From Cellulophaga fucicola (GTDB lineage Bacteria; Bacteroidota; Bacteroidia; Flavobacteriales; Flavobacteriaceae), in NCBI RefSeq assembly GCF_900119145.1, contig NZ_FPIY01000002.1:919306-983305 (forward strand): a stretch of 64,000 nucleotides of DNA, in the 5' to 3' direction. The notes under the pieces were generated by a model. That model searched no databases and was not told the origin of the DNA. It saw only the letters and a list, made by a program, of their open reading frames with translations. This document shows, in pieces, positions 1 through 10,070 of the stretch. Within the stretch, counting starts at the first letter, position 1. Each line of letters starts with the position of its first letter. A program made the translations under genes and the position numbers.

Positions 1-1017
1 AATACAAACAAAACAGGTAACATTTGGCACTTAGCGTGTATAGACCCAACAGACCCTGAAGGTGGTAAAGATCTAGAAAAACTAACCCGTAGATTTAATG
101 CTTTTATAGGTGTTGCTTTAAAAGGAGAACCCTACATTGTTAATGGTTTAGACAGACTAGGTTTGCCTTTACAGTTTTCTGCAGAAATAGACTTAGACTC
201 CATAAATAAGGATACTTTTTCTATTGCTACTCAAAGAAACTTAATTTCTAAAAGGTGGAAAAAAGCAATTGGCAAAGGAGCTGTCTACATTAGAGAATTA
301 AAAATTTTATATCCTTATAAAGAACCATATACTAGGCAAAAAAAACTACGAAGTGTAAATGCTAGTAAATACCTTTTATTAGAAGTACTTGTTGGTACAT
401 TTGCCTTAATACCAGAGTTTATACTTAAAAACTTAGGAATTTTATTAAGTAAAGGAATAATACAGTTTGTATCGTTGTTTTTTGGAGCAGTATTTCTTGG
501 TTTTGTACCTAGAGCATACAAAGCGCTAAAGCTTTACTTTTTGTTTGGAAACACAGAACGCAAGACAAAAAAAATTGCCGAGACTGTATTACACTCTTTA
601 ATTGCATTGCATAAAATTACAACACCTTTAGGCAAAGTTAAACTAGAAACAGAACAGTACTCAACTGGTGTTTTTGCCTGTTATATAACTGGTGCTACAA
701 CTAACGAAAGTTCTTTGTTTATTACTGCATTAGAAGAAATTATAGCACCAGTAGACAATCCTAAATATGTAATAGACGATAGCTCTTGGTTAAAAAGAAA
801 ATGGAATCTACGTACCTACTATGTTGTTCCTGCAATTTTTGCCAAACGTAAGACAGAGGCTGAAAAATTTCATTTCTATTGGAAAAAATTCGTTGGCAAT
901 TCTACCTTAGTATACACTAGAACCAAACACGGCAGAAAACAATTGGTTAAAGCTAGGCTAGCACATATTATCTACCAGTTTAAAGATGCATCTAAAAAAG
1001 CTACAACCTGGAGATGA
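1..1017 (+). CDS. C-terminal part of a large protein, possibly DEAD/DEAH-box helicase family (5' truncated)
   Basis: The reading frame is open from base 1 to the TGA at 1015-1017, so 338 residues of a longer protein are seen. No initiation codon is needed at the internal TTG (163). The visible part begins with WHLACIDPTDPEGGKD, followed by a region with KRWKKAIGKGAV. A strongly hydrophobic stretch lies at about residues 125-175. The end is basic and contains VYTRTKHGRKQLVKAR. From memory, this arrangement resembles the C-terminal region of large Bacteroidota DEAD/DEAH-box helicase-family proteins, but no helicase motif lies in the visible part. The name is therefore an inference. The next gene starts 105 bp downstream and looks unrelated. 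Confidence 0.45.
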   Translation, partial: NTNKTGNIWHLACIDPTDPEGGKDLEKLTRRFNAFIGVALKGEPYIVNGLDRLGLPLQFSAEIDLDSINKDTFSIATQRNLISKRWKKAIGKGAVYIRELKILYPYKEPYTRQKKLRSVNASKYLLLEVLVGTFALIPEFILKNLGILLSKGIIQFVSLFFGAVFLGFVPRAYKALKLYFLFGNTERKTKKIAETVLHSLIALHKITTPLGKVKLETEQYSTGVFACYITGATTNESSLFITALEEIIAPVDNPKYVIDDSSWLKRKWNLRTYYVVPAIFAKRKTEAEKFHFYWKKFVGNSTLVYTRTKHGRKQLVKARLAHIIYQFKDASKKATTWR

Positions 1018-1122
1018 TTAAAAAATAGTAAGACATTTCTTAATTTAATTATTCTAAAGTGTAACAAATTAACAATTCTAGTTACTAACTAATCAATATC
1101 AATAAAACTTAAAAAAATACAT

Positions 1123-2004
1123 ATGCTATCTATTAAAGACCTTAACAAAACGTATCCTAACGGAACAAAAGCGTTAAACAATGTAAATTTAGAAATTAGC
1201 AAAGGTATGTTTGGTCTTTTAGGTCCAAATGGTGCTGGTAAATCTAGTTTAATGAGAACCATTGCTACTTTACAATTAGCAGATAGCGGTAGTATAGAAT
1301 TTAATGGCACAGATGTATTTAGAGAACCTGAAGAGTTGCGTAAAGTATTAGGTTACTTACCACAAGATTTTGGTGTATACCCTAAGGTTTCTGCAGAAAT
1401 GATGCTAAATCATATTGCAAAAATAAAAGGAATACAAAATAGTGGCGAGCGCAAAGCATATGTTGCCGACTTGTTAAACAAGGTAAACTTATACAAGTTT
1501 AGAAAAAGAAATTTAGGTGATTATTCTGGTGGTATGCGCCAACGTTTTGGTATTGCACAAGCACTAATTGGTAATCCAAAATTAATAATTGTAGATGAGC
1601 CAACAGCTGGTTTAGATCCGTTAGAGCGTAACCGTTTTCATAATTTACTAAGTGAATTAGGAGAAGATGCGGTAGTTATTTTATCTACACATATAGTAGA
1701 CGATGTTATTAACCTATGTACAAATATGGCTGTTTTTAACGAGGGTCAGGTACTAGTACAAGGACACCCTATGGAGCTTACCAACTCTTTAAATGGCAAA
1801 GTTTTTAGAAAAAGTATTAAAAAAGAAGAAATTGCCGCTTTTGAGGCAAGTCACACTGTACTATCTTCTTATTTACGAGGCGGAAACCTAAACATAAATG
1901 TGTACGCAGATAGCAACCCTGGTGATGGTTTTGAAGTTATAAACAACACCCTTGAAGATTTTTACTTCTACAGTATTAACCAAAAGGCTAAACAAACTGT
2001 GTAA
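1123..2004 (+). CDS. ABC transporter ATP-binding protein
   Basis: This 293-residue protein is the cytoplasmic ATPase of an ABC-2 type transporter. It shows Walker A (GPNGAGKS, residues 34-41), the signature YSGGMRQR, Walker B LIIVDEPTAGLD and a switch histidine in STHIVDD. About 80 residues after the nucleotide-binding domain form a C-terminal extension common in this subfamily. The gene ends 2 bp before the permease/M1 peptidase gene, so the two are almost certainly co-transcribed and form one complex. The pairing of such an ATPase with an ABC-2/M1 fusion is common in Bacteroidota. The transported substrate is unknown. Confidence 0.92.
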   Translation: MLSIKDLNKTYPNGTKALNNVNLEISKGMFGLLGPNGAGKSSLMRTIATLQLADSGSIEFNGTDVFREPEELRKVLGYLPQDFGVYPKVSAEMMLNHIAKIKGIQNSGERKAYVADLLNKVNLYKFRKRNLGDYSGGMRQRFGIAQALIGNPKLIIVDEPTAGLDPLERNRFHNLLSELGEDAVVILSTHIVDDVINLCTNMAVFNEGQVLVQGHPMELTNSLNGKVFRKSIKKEEIAAFEASHTVLSSYLRGGNLNINVYADSNPGDGFEVINNTLEDFYFYSINQKAKQTV

Positions 2005-2006
2005 TT

Positions 2007-5000
2007 ATGAAAGAGATATTTTTATTTGAACTAAAATACAGGTTACGCAGACCCGTAACATACATTTACATTTTTCTGTTGTTTATAATTCCATTGCTAA
2101 TTTCAGTTTTTCAGGATTCTGGAACAGCACAGTTTACCAATAGTCCTAACGCAATTGCCGGCGTACTGGGTAGCTTAAGTATATTAGGGTTGTTTTTCTA
2201 CGCTGCAATAATGGGCGTACCTGTATACAGAGATGAAGAACACAAAACAGCACAAACCTACTTTACGTTTCCTATAACAGAGAAAAATTATATTTTAGGT
2301 CGTTTTTTAGGTAGTTTCACTATTGTAACCATAATGAACATTGGTGCTGTACTTGGTGCTATAATTGGTTTTACTATTGGCGCAATGCTAAACAGGCCAG
2401 ATTATGGCACGTATACAGGTTTTGATTTTACAGCATACTTTCTTCCTTTTATATTTTACCTTACGCTTAATTCACTTTTTATTGGCGCATTATTCTTTAG
2501 TTTAATGACGTTTTTTAAAAGAATGTCTATTTTATATTTAGGAGGAATCTTAATATTCATCTTAAGCAACATAGCTGGCACTTTGTTGGGCGACTTAGAT
2601 AGCCAATGGCTAAGTATTTATTTAGATCCGTTTGGTTCTCAGGCATATCAATTTATTAAAAAATATTGGTCTATAAACGAGGTTAATACCTTGTATTTAC
2701 CAATGTATGGTGAGTTTTTACTAAACCGTGTTATGTGGTTTGCTATTAGCATTGGTATTTTTGTATTTACACTATTTAAATTTTCATACCCAAGTTTTTT
2801 AATTCCTAAAAAAGCTAAAAAATTAAAAGAAGATAGCATAGCACCACAAAGTGCAGTTGCAATAGAAAACATAAAACAAGTATTTACTAAAAAAGCCAAT
2901 TGGGGTAACTTATGGTCTTTAAGTAAAATTGAATTTTTATCTATTGTTAAAGAGAATGCTTTTAGAATTCTTATTCTAGTTGGTATTATTTTCTCTGTAT
3001 TTATAGCTACGCAATCTACCCAGACATATGGCACTCCATCTTTACCAATAACTCGTTTTATGGTACAAGAGCTAAGTTCTGGCTTATTGGTATTTTCTAT
3101 AATTATACTTGTTATTTATGCAGGTGAAGCTGTACACAGAACAAGAAGTAATAAAACTTTTGAGTTTTATGATGCATTGCCAGTAACCAACGCAACCCTA
3201 TACATTTCTAAAATTATATCTTTAGTTGGTGTAGCGGTACTACTTACAATAATTACCATAGTCGTAGGTATGTTATACCAAACATATAATGGGTATTTTA
3301 ATTATGAGGTAGGAATGTATCTTACATTTAATTTCGCCAATATATTTCCTGCGTACATAACAACGGTACTACTTGCCTTTTTTATTCACGTACTAGCAAA
3401 TAATAAATTCTTAGGTCACTTTTTAGTTATTGTAATTTCTTTAGGTTTACCTATTTTAATAACACTAGTTTTTAAAGTTAACAACCCATTATTTATATAT
3501 GGCGGTGTACCTAGTAGTTTTTTAAGTGATTTAAATGGCTTTGGGCATTACTTAAATGGCGGATTTTGGTTAAATCTATATTGGGTTTTATTTAGCTGTA
3601 TTTTAGCTATAGTCGGCTATGTTTTCTGGAGCAGAGGATTTTATTCTTCCTTTAAAGAAAGATTTCGCTTGGCTATTTCTCGTTTTAAAGGAAAAACAAT
3701 AGTTGCTTTTTTAGTCTTTACTATTGCATTTATAGCAGTTGGCGCTTACAGTTATTATAACTTAAAAATCTTAAACAGCATAGAAAGCGCGGATTACAGC
3801 AATAAAAATGCTGCAGATGCAGAAAAAAAATACATAAAATATTTAAACAAACCACATATACAGATTGTAGATCTTAAGGCTAAAGTAGATATTTACCCAG
3901 AAGAAAGAGACGTTTATGCAGAAGGTAATTTTACTGCTGTCAATAACTTTGACACCGCAATAGACACACTTTTAATGGAGGTTAAATTTGGTGTTGCAGA
4001 TACTAAAATAACAAAGGTTGTTTACAACGGTAAAGAACTACAACCATTTTTAAAAGACAGTATTTACAGGCTATTTATATACAAGTTGTCAGAGCCTTTA
4101 CAACCAAAGGATACTGCTTCTTTAGTTATAAATACTAGAGCTATTACTAAGGGGTTTTCTAACGGATTAGAGACAAATGTATTAAATAACGGTACATTTT
4201 TTAGAGATGATATATTCCCTTCTTTTCATTATGAAATTGCTTTAAACGATAATGGTACTCGTAAAAAGTATGATTTAGAAGAAATGGATTATTTACTGTC
4301 GCCTAGAACAGATAGCATTGCTTTACGTAAAAACCTTTTTAATGAAGATGCAAACTACATGAACTTTGAGGCTACCGTAAGTACCTCTAAAGGGCAAATA
4401 GCCATTGCACCTGGTAAGCTTGTTAAAAAGTGGGATAAAGACAATAGAAGCTATTTTACTTATAAATTAGGAGAAAAAACAGATTATTTCTTCAATTTTG
4501 CTTCCGCTGCCTATGACGTTAAAAAAGACTCGTGGACTGCTCCAAGCGGTAAAAAAGTTGTTATAGAAGTTTATCATTCTCCTAAGCACAAAAGAAATTT
4601 AGAGCATTTTATAAATGGCATAAAAGTATCCTTAGATTACAACTCTAAAAACTTTTATGAGTATCCGTATTCTATTATTAGAATTGTAGAATTCCCTGCA
4701 TACTCCACTTTTGCCCAATCTTTTGCTACAACAATACCTTATTCTGAAGATTTTGGTTTTGTGGCAGATTTTTCAAAAGCTGAAGATTTTAATTATGCCT
4801 TTAGAGTAACGTCTCATGAGGTTGCGCACCAATGGTGGGGACATATTGTAACACCAAGTAAAACATCTGGTGCTAATATTATTTCTGAAACCTTAGCAGA
4901 GTATGTATCATTAATGACAATGAAAAATGAGTACGGAGAAAACGGAATAAAATCGTTCTTAAAAAACTCATTAGATGAGTATTTAAGAAGCAGACAATTT

Positions 5001-5612
5001 AGTTTTAAACCAGAGCGCTCTTTACTTAATGTAGAGACTGGTCAGCATATTTGGTACCGTAAAGGTTCTATGGTTATGTACGAGCTGCAAGATGTTATTG
5101 GTGAAAACAAGATTAATAGTGCATTAAAACAATTTTTAAACGAGTACAAGTATTTTAACAAAGGTGTTTATGCAACATCAGAGAATTTATATGATGCTAT
5201 TTACGCTGTTACGCCAGACTCTTTAAAGTATAAGGTTACAGATGGTTTTAAAGAAATTGTTTTATACGAAAACAAAGTAGTAGATGCTAAAACTAAAAAA
5301 TTAGACAACGGAAAATGGGAAACTACTTTTACTGTAAACTCTTCTAAAATTTATTATGATGATAAAGGAAAAGAAAGAGAAACTGATACTAAAAAGAACT
5401 TAGTTGACATAGGACTTTTTGGACCTGATATTAAAAATGAAGAGAATGTAACCCTTAAAGATCCATACTATTTTGAATTAAAATGGTTAGCTCCTGGTGA
5501 CAATACATTTACAATTGTTACAAATAAAAAACCTGAAAAAGCAGGTATAGATCCGTACAACAAATTAATAGACCGTAAGTCTAGTGACAACTTAAAAGAA
5601 GTGTTAGAATAA
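2007..5612 (+). CDS. ABC-2 permease fused to M1-family aminopeptidase
   Basis: This 1201-residue fusion has two six-helix-like membrane regions (about residues 15-265 and 315-580). A last helix near 570-590 leads into a C-terminal metallopeptidase domain (about 610-1170). The zinc site is visible as HEVAH (His937, Glu938, His941) followed by QWWGH. A glutamate in SETLAEY (Glu961) is the probable third ligand, at the slightly wider spacing of bacterial homologues. The family is known as ABC transporter permease/M1 family aminopeptidase. The peptidase is predicted to lie outside the membrane, and the ATPase just upstream should power the permease half. A rho-independent terminator follows 26 bp after the stop. 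The substrate, peptide or otherwise, is not known. Confidence 0.92.
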   Translation: MKEIFLFELKYRLRRPVTYIYIFLLFIIPLLISVFQDSGTAQFTNSPNAIAGVLGSLSILGLFFYAAIMGVPVYRDEEHKTAQTYFTFPITEKNYILGRFLGSFTIVTIMNIGAVLGAIIGFTIGAMLNRPDYGTYTGFDFTAYFLPFIFYLTLNSLFIGALFFSLMTFFKRMSILYLGGILIFILSNIAGTLLGDLDSQWLSIYLDPFGSQAYQFIKKYWSINEVNTLYLPMYGEFLLNRVMWFAISIGIFVFTLFKFSYPSFLIPKKAKKLKEDSIAPQSAVAIENIKQVFTKKANWGNLWSLSKIEFLSIVKENAFRILILVGIIFSVFIATQSTQTYGTPSLPITRFMVQELSSGLLVFSIIILVIYAGEAVHRTRSNKTFEFYDALPVTNATLYISKIISLVGVAVLLTIITIVVGMLYQTYNGYFNYEVGMYLTFNFANIFPAYITTVLLAFFIHVLANNKFLGHFLVIVISLGLPILITLVFKVNNPLFIYGGVPSSFLSDLNGFGHYLNGGFWLNLYWVLFSCILAIVGYVFWSRGFYSSFKERFRLAISRFKGKTIVAFLVFTIAFIAVGAYSYYNLKILNSIESADYSNKNAADAEKKYIKYLNKPHIQIVDLKAKVDIYPEERDVYAEGNFTAVNNFDTAIDTLLMEVKFGVADTKITKVVYNGKELQPFLKDSIYRLFIYKLSEPLQPKDTASLVINTRAITKGFSNGLETNVLNNGTFFRDDIFPSFHYEIALNDNGTRKKYDLEEMDYLLSPRTDSIALRKNLFNEDANYMNFEATVSTSKGQIAIAPGKLVKKWDKDNRSYFTYKLGEKTDYFFNFASAAYDVKKDSWTAPSGKKVVIEVYHSPKHKRNLEHFINGIKVSLDYNSKNFYEYPYSIIRIVEFPAYSTFAQSFATTIPYSEDFGFVADFSKAEDFNYAFRVTSHEVAHQWWGHIVTPSKTSGANIISETLAEYVSLMTMKNEYGENGIKSFLKNSLDEYLRSRQFSFKPERSLLNVETGQHIWYRKGSMVMYELQDVIGENKINSALKQFLNEYKYFNKGVYATSENLYDAIYAVTPDSLKYKVTDGFKEIVLYENKVVDAKTKKLDNGKWETTFTVNSSKIYYDDKGKERETDTKKNLVDIGLFGPDIKNEENVTLKDPYYFELKWLAPGDNTFTIVTNKKPEKAGIDPYNKLIDRKSSDNLKEVLE

Positions 5613-5940
5613 ACAAAACACACACTTTCACAACTATTAAAACGCTCCTTTTGGGGCGTTTTTGTCTTTGCGAACTCTTTAAATCAACAAACCATTTGGT
5701 TTGTTACGTGCTAAACAATAGCTACAAACAGTATAAAATAGTCCCTTTTAGCCCTAAAACTGGGTAATATATCTACCAAAAAGTTTGAAGCACCATGAAA
5801 AGGATTAAATAAACTAAGTAGTCTGTTTTTCAATTTTAAGAACCATAAACATATCATTCTAAAAAAAAGTAACTTTTTTAAAACCCTCTTTTATTTTTTG
5901 CCGTAGGTAAGGTCGTAATCAAATATTAAAACACACAAAA
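5613..5940. other. 328-bp intergenic region before the fasciclin gene
   Basis: Apart from the terminator at 5639-5663 I see no open frame with a start signal. An AT-rich stretch with TATTTTTTG at about 5890-5900 could be an off-consensus -7 box for the fasciclin gene, but the spacing is not ideal and no -33 TTTG is evident. The rest holds nothing I can name. Confidence 0.4.
5639..5663 (+). terminator. Rho-independent terminator after the ABC/M1 operon
   Basis: A ten-base-pair stem (AAACGCTCC region with GGGGCGTTT, one G-T pair) closes a TTTT loop and is followed by T residues. It lies 26 bp after the permease/peptidase stop codon. Confidence 0.85.
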
Positions 5941-6519
5941 ATGAAATTATCTAAATTATTAAAATCGACTTCACTAGCTATTGTACTTTTAATTGGAGCA
6001 AATACATTTGCTCAAGATAAAATGATGAAAGCTGAAACTAAAATGGTTGGTGGCGCAGAAATGTACCCAACAAAAGATATTGTATCTAATGCGGTAAATT
6101 CTAAAGACCACACAACACTTGTTGCTGCTGTTAAAGCAGCAGATTTAGTAGAAACTTTACAAGGAGAAGGTCCTTTTACTGTTTTTGCACCAACAAATAT
6201 GGCTTTTGAAAAATTACCAGAAGGTACTGTTGTCACTTTATTAAAACCAGAGAATAAAGCAACATTACAAAAGGTACTTACTTACCACGTTATTGCCGGT
6301 AAACATTCTGCTGCAGATATAATGAAAGCAATAAAAATGGGTAATGGAAAAGCAGAATTTACTACTGTTGCTGGTGAAAAATTAACTGCAATGGTTACGA
6401 AAGGAAAAGTACAATTAAAAGATGTTGCTGGTACTATCTCTACAGTTACCATTGAAGATGTAAACCAGTCTAACGGTGTTATACACGTAGTAGACACTGT
6501 AGTCTTACCAATGAAATAG
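5941..6519 (+). CDS. Secreted fasciclin (FAS1) domain protein
   Basis: The 192-residue product has an N-terminal signal peptide ending near ANTFAQ (cleavage about residue 24). One FAS1 domain spans about residues 45-190. Its H1 and H2 boxes are visible: GPFTVFAPTNMAFEKLP, then LTYHVIAGK, and the end NGVIHVVDTVVLP. FAS1 proteins act outside the cell in adhesion or matrix binding; single-domain forms are common in Flavobacteriaceae and their ligands are mostly unknown. The gene stands alone between two terminators. It converges on hemF, with a shared bidirectional terminator between them. Confidence 0.92.
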   Translation: MKLSKLLKSTSLAIVLLIGANTFAQDKMMKAETKMVGGAEMYPTKDIVSNAVNSKDHTTLVAAVKAADLVETLQGEGPFTVFAPTNMAFEKLPEGTVVTLLKPENKATLQKVLTYHVIAGKHSAADIMKAIKMGNGKAEFTTVAGEKLTAMVTKGKVQLKDVAGTISTVTIEDVNQSNGVIHVVDTVVLPMK

Positions 6520-6550
6520 TTTTTTATTAGATTGATTGTTTCCCAAATGT

Positions 6551-6586
6551 AAAAAGGTGTCTAAAATTATATTAGACACCTTTTTC
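6551..6586. terminator. Bidirectional terminator between fasciclin gene and hemF
   Basis: A perfect 13-bp inverted repeat (6551-6563 and 6573-6585) has A residues on its left and T residues on its right. It can therefore end transcription of the plus-strand fasciclin gene and of the minus-strand hem run. Confidence 0.9.
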
Positions 6587-6601
6587 TTTGTTATTCTTAT
6601 T

Positions 6602-7504
6602 CTAAACCCACTCTTTAGGTGTTTTTAAAACCTGAAGTAATTTTTCTTCTTCACTACCTTCCTCTGGGGTATGATCATAAACCCATTGTACGTGCGGAGG
6701 CAAACTCATTAAAATACTCTCTATACGTCCGTTTGTTCTAAGTCCAAACAATGTTCCTTTATCGTGTACCAAGTTAAACTCAACATAACGACCACGTCTA
6801 ATTTCTTGCCAATCTCTTTGCTCTTTAGTATACGGTAAATTTTTCCTCTTTTCTACAATAGGCACATAGCACTCTAAAAAGCTATTTCCTACCTCGGTTA
6901 CATAATTGTACCAATCTTGCATAGACATAGCGTCAGTAGCCTTACAATAGTCAAAAAACAAACCACCAATACCACGCGCCTCATTTCTATGCGCATTCCA
7001 AAAGTATTCATCACAACGCGCTTTATATTTTGGATAGAAATCTGCGTTGTGTTTATCGCAAGCGGTTTTACATACATTATGAAAATGAGATGCATCTTCG
7101 TTAAACAAATAGTAAGGCGTTAAATCTTGTCCGCCACCAAACCATTGGTCTACAATGTTACCTTCTTTATCATACATTTCAAAATAACGCCAATTAGCGT
7201 GTACTGTTGGCACCATCGGATTTTTAGGATGCAGAACTAAACTTAATCCGCAGGCAAAAAAATTAGCATCTTTTACACCAAAGTATTTTTGCATACTTTC
7301 TGGTAATTCGCCATGTACACCAGAAATATTAACTCCTCCTTTTTCAAAAACAGCACCATTTTCAATAACTCTAGTTCTACCACCACCGCCTTCTGGACGC
7401 TCCCAAATATCTTCTTTAAATGTAGCCACCCCATCTACAGCCGCTAATTTATTAGATATGGTATCTTGTAATTCTTGTATGTATTTATAAAACTTATCTT
7501 TCAT
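6602..7504 (-). CDS. hemF: Oxygen-dependent coproporphyrinogen III oxidase
   Basis: HemF oxidatively decarboxylates two propionates of coproporphyrinogen III to vinyl groups, giving protoporphyrinogen IX in the cytoplasm. The 300-residue length equals that of the family. Diagnostic stretches are visible: the glycine-rich GGGGRTRV, VHANWRYFEM, WFGGGQDLTPYYL and the C-terminal RYVEFNLVHDKGT followed by SLPPHVQWVY. It starts 2 bp after nhaA ends and is the last gene of the minus-strand hem run, just before a strong terminator. Having the oxygen-dependent enzyme fits an aerobic flavobacterium. Confidence 0.97.
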   Translation of the reverse strand: MKDKFYKYIQELQDTISNKLAAVDGVATFKEDIWERPEGGGGRTRVIENGAVFEKGGVNISGVHGELPESMQKYFGVKDANFFACGLSLVLHPKNPMVPTVHANWRYFEMYDKEGNIVDQWFGGGQDLTPYYLFNEDASHFHNVCKTACDKHNADFYPKYKARCDEYFWNAHRNEARGIGGLFFDYCKATDAMSMQDWYNYVTEVGNSFLECYVPIVEKRKNLPYTKEQRDWQEIRRGRYVEFNLVHDKGTLFGLRTNGRIESILMSLPPHVQWVYDHTPEEGSEEEKLLQVLKTPKEWV

Positions 7505-7506
7505 TA

Positions 7507-8796
7507 TTACTTTTTAAATCTTAAAATAAGGTAGCCAATAATTGCCGCAATGATAGAACCTATTAAAATCCCAATTTTAGCTGAATCTATATACTTAGGA
7601 CTGTCTGCAAAAGCTAAACTTGCAATAAAAATTGCCATTGTAAAACCTATACCAGCTAAAAACGATACTCCAATAATTTGTTGGTTACTAATATCTGAAG
7701 GAACATCTATCAATTTAATCTTTTTAGCAATAAAAATAATTAAACTTATCCCTATACTTTTACCCAACACTAAACAAATACCTATGTTTACTATTAATGC
7801 TGTTTCCAAGTCCAAGCCACTACTTAAAACAACCCCAGAGTTAGCAAAAGCAAACAAAGGTATTATAAGATAAGCGACCCAATTATGTAATTTATGCTCC
7901 AAATTTTGCAATGGAGATTGGTATTTGTCTGTCCATTCTCCCAAATCATCAATCTCACTTATCTGACCTTTTAATAAAATTGGCTTTTTAGAAACAGATG
8001 CTTTTTTAATATTGTTTGTAATCTCCACTAGGTTATCTACAAATTCTGGAGTAGTTATCTTTTGACGAATTGGAACCGAAAATGCCAATAAAATACCAGC
8101 CAATGTAGGGTGTATTCCAGATTTTAAGAATAATGTCCAAATAATTATACCTAAGAAAATTAAAATAAAATTAGAATAATAGCCTAAATAAGAAATTAGG
8201 TATAATGCTACTAAAAGCAAAAGCGCTATTCCCAATAACATTAGCTGTATGTTGCTACTATAAAATAATGCAATAACCAAAACAGCACCTAAATCATCTA
8301 CAATTGCAAATGCAGTTAAAAATACTTTAAGGCTTAAAGGCACTCTGTTGCCTAGAACTTTTAAAAGCGCTAAAGAGAAAGCAATATCAGTTGCCATGGG
8401 AATTCCCCATCCCTTAGTGGTTTCTGGATTATCATTTAAAACAAAATAAAATAAAACAGGAATAATAATACCTCCTAATGCACCTAATAAAGGGAATGCT
8501 ACTTTCTTTAAAGAATTTAGCTCACCAATAAGAAATTCTCGCTTAATTTCTAAACCAATTAATAAGAAAAAGATCGCCATTAAACCATCATTTATCCATA
8601 GTAAAAGAGGTTTGTTCAACTTAAAATCCTCAGTTACAAAACCAATTTTATAGTCCCAAAGAGACTGGTAGCTTTCTGAAAAAGGAGAGTTTGCCAAAAC
8701 TAAGGCTAATATTGTTGCAAGCAGCAGTAATATACCACTAGAGCTTTCGATTTTTACAAATTTTTGAATAGGAGTTAGTATTATTTTTTTTACCAT
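7507..8796 (-). CDS. nhaA: Na+/H+ antiporter NhaA
   Basis: This 429-residue membrane protein has 11-12 predicted helices. It matches the NhaA family: the LLIGLEIKREFL segment, the GWGIPMATDIAFSLA region and AIVDDLGAVLVIALFY, which carries the adjacent Asp pair that binds Na+ and H+. The C-terminal part includes GIGFTMAIFIASLAF. It exchanges external protons for internal sodium across the inner membrane, which suits a marine organism. It lies 3 bp after the EI24 gene and 2 bp before hemF, so it appears embedded in the heme run. A functional link to heme is not evident. Confidence 0.96.
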   Translation of the reverse strand: MVKKIILTPIQKFVKIESSSGILLLLATILALVLANSPFSESYQSLWDYKIGFVTEDFKLNKPLLLWINDGLMAIFFLLIGLEIKREFLIGELNSLKKVAFPLLGALGGIIIPVLFYFVLNDNPETTKGWGIPMATDIAFSLALLKVLGNRVPLSLKVFLTAFAIVDDLGAVLVIALFYSSNIQLMLLGIALLLLVALYLISYLGYYSNFILIFLGIIIWTLFLKSGIHPTLAGILLAFSVPIRQKITTPEFVDNLVEITNNIKKASVSKKPILLKGQISEIDDLGEWTDKYQSPLQNLEHKLHNWVAYLIIPLFAFANSGVVLSSGLDLETALIVNIGICLVLGKSIGISLIIFIAKKIKLIDVPSDISNQQIIGVSFLAGIGFTMAIFIASLAFADSPKYIDSAKIGILIGSIIAAIIGYLILRFKK

Positions 8797-8799
8797 AAA

Positions 8800-9555
8800 T
8801 TATTGTGATTTGTTTATTGTTTTCGGATTCAAAACTTCTACCGTTTTTACCGTAGCAGCGGTTACGGACAGTGGTAAAACTAGAATTATACCAAGTAACG
8901 GAATAAACAAAAATAACATAAAAATTATACCATTGCCAATTGCTAAGCCTCTATTTTGCTTAACAAAACGAATACTTTCTTTATATTTTAAATGACGCTC
9001 TAAAGTATAGTCCATATTACCAAAACCTGCGTAATATGCTTGCATTAAAAATAATAAGATTGTAGACACTACACCTACAACAGGGATAAAACCAAGAAGT
9101 ATAATTGGGATGGTAAATAAAATTTCTTTAACTAAGTTTCTAACGTTTATACGTACACCACGCCATAATTGCTCACTAAAAGATGTGTCTGTATGACTAT
9201 GAGCAGGAACGCCCGTTAAGTGTGCTTCTATTTTTTCTGAAACCGGACTCATAAATGGTGCAGAAAGTGCCATTACAATGTGTTTATACAACAGCAAACC
9301 TATTACAATAATTGCTGTTGCTCCTATAAAACTAGAAACTGTAGTAAACACCTCTTTTCCCCAGTCCCAAACCCAAATCTGAGCTATAAAAGCACCTATA
9401 TTATCTGACAAACCATAAGCTAAAAAACCAATAATTGCTGCCGTTACAAGGCTAATTAAAATAGGAACAAAAAAATATTTCCAAAGTTTTAACTTAGAAA
9501 TTAAAGCAAAGCTACCTCCATAGGCTTTAATTCCTTTTAGTATATTTTTTAACAT
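8800..9555 (-). CDS. EI24/CysZ-like membrane protein
   Basis: The 251-residue protein has about four to six hydrophobic segments (near 25-50, 75-100, 140-180 and 205-235) and the EI24 domain pattern, including AYYAGFGNMDYTLERHLKYKE. The family includes CysZ, a sulfate permease of similar length. In Bacteroidota the transported molecule is not established, so I do not call it CysZ. It is 3 bp upstream of nhaA and 26 bp after the DUF6973-like gene, consistent with co-transcription. Confidence 0.85.
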   Translation of the reverse strand: MLKNILKGIKAYGGSFALISKLKLWKYFFVPILISLVTAAIIGFLAYGLSDNIGAFIAQIWVWDWGKEVFTTVSSFIGATAIIVIGLLLYKHIVMALSAPFMSPVSEKIEAHLTGVPAHSHTDTSFSEQLWRGVRINVRNLVKEILFTIPIILLGFIPVVGVVSTILLFLMQAYYAGFGNMDYTLERHLKYKESIRFVKQNRGLAIGNGIIFMLFLFIPLLGIILVLPLSVTAATVKTVEVLNPKTINKSQ

Positions 9556-9581
9556 ATAGTATTCATTTTTAGTTTCTAAAA

Positions 9582-10070
9582 CTAAGATACGATATACACC
9601 ATATTTGCAGGGTAAATTTTAATGTCTTTTTCTGTACTAATTTTCTCTGCGACTTTACTTTTATTTAAAATAAAAGCTACTAATTCTTCTTCAGGTTTGT
9701 TGACATAATTAAAGAAGTATAATCTGCCTACAGCATTATTTTGTAGATCCATTTGCTCATCCAACTCATTGTTATTTGTAACCTTTTCATATAAATCGGT
9801 TACTTTTTGAGCCCAAAACACACTTTTTTGCTTGTTTTTAGTTCTTTTAAGGGTGTAACTACATAAAAGAGCATTCCATACTGCGTGTCTAAACGCATTA
9901 CCTTTATTACTTTTACTATGCTCACCTGGATAGTAGGTATTGCAAAGCATAAATGTTTGTTTCGTTGCTTTTATACTAGGAAACAGCAATAATGGGTTTC
10001 TTAAAAACAGCAAAGACAGTTTAAAAAACTGTCTTATGCTTAAACTTTGTATTCTGGTCCAGACTTTCAC
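9582..10070 (-). CDS. DUF6973-like protein
   Basis: The product has 162 residues and contains GNAFRHAVWNALL, WAQKVTDLYEK and LDEQMDLQNNAVG. This is the His/Asn/Asp-rich pattern of the DUF6973 family (family name from memory). The GTG start overlaps the hemE TAG stop by one base, so translation is probably coupled. The spaced His, Asp and Asn residues could form an enzymatic site, but no activity is known to me. An N-terminal basic and hydrophobic stretch (residues 15-35) may contact the membrane. Confidence 0.75.
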   Translation of the reverse strand: MKVWTRIQSLSIRQFFKLSLLFLRNPLLLFPSIKATKQTFMLCNTYYPGEHSKSNKGNAFRHAVWNALLCSYTLKRTKNKQKSVFWAQKVTDLYEKVTNNNELDEQMDLQNNAVGRLYFFNYVNKPEEELVAFILNKSKVAEKISTEKDIKIYPANMVYIVS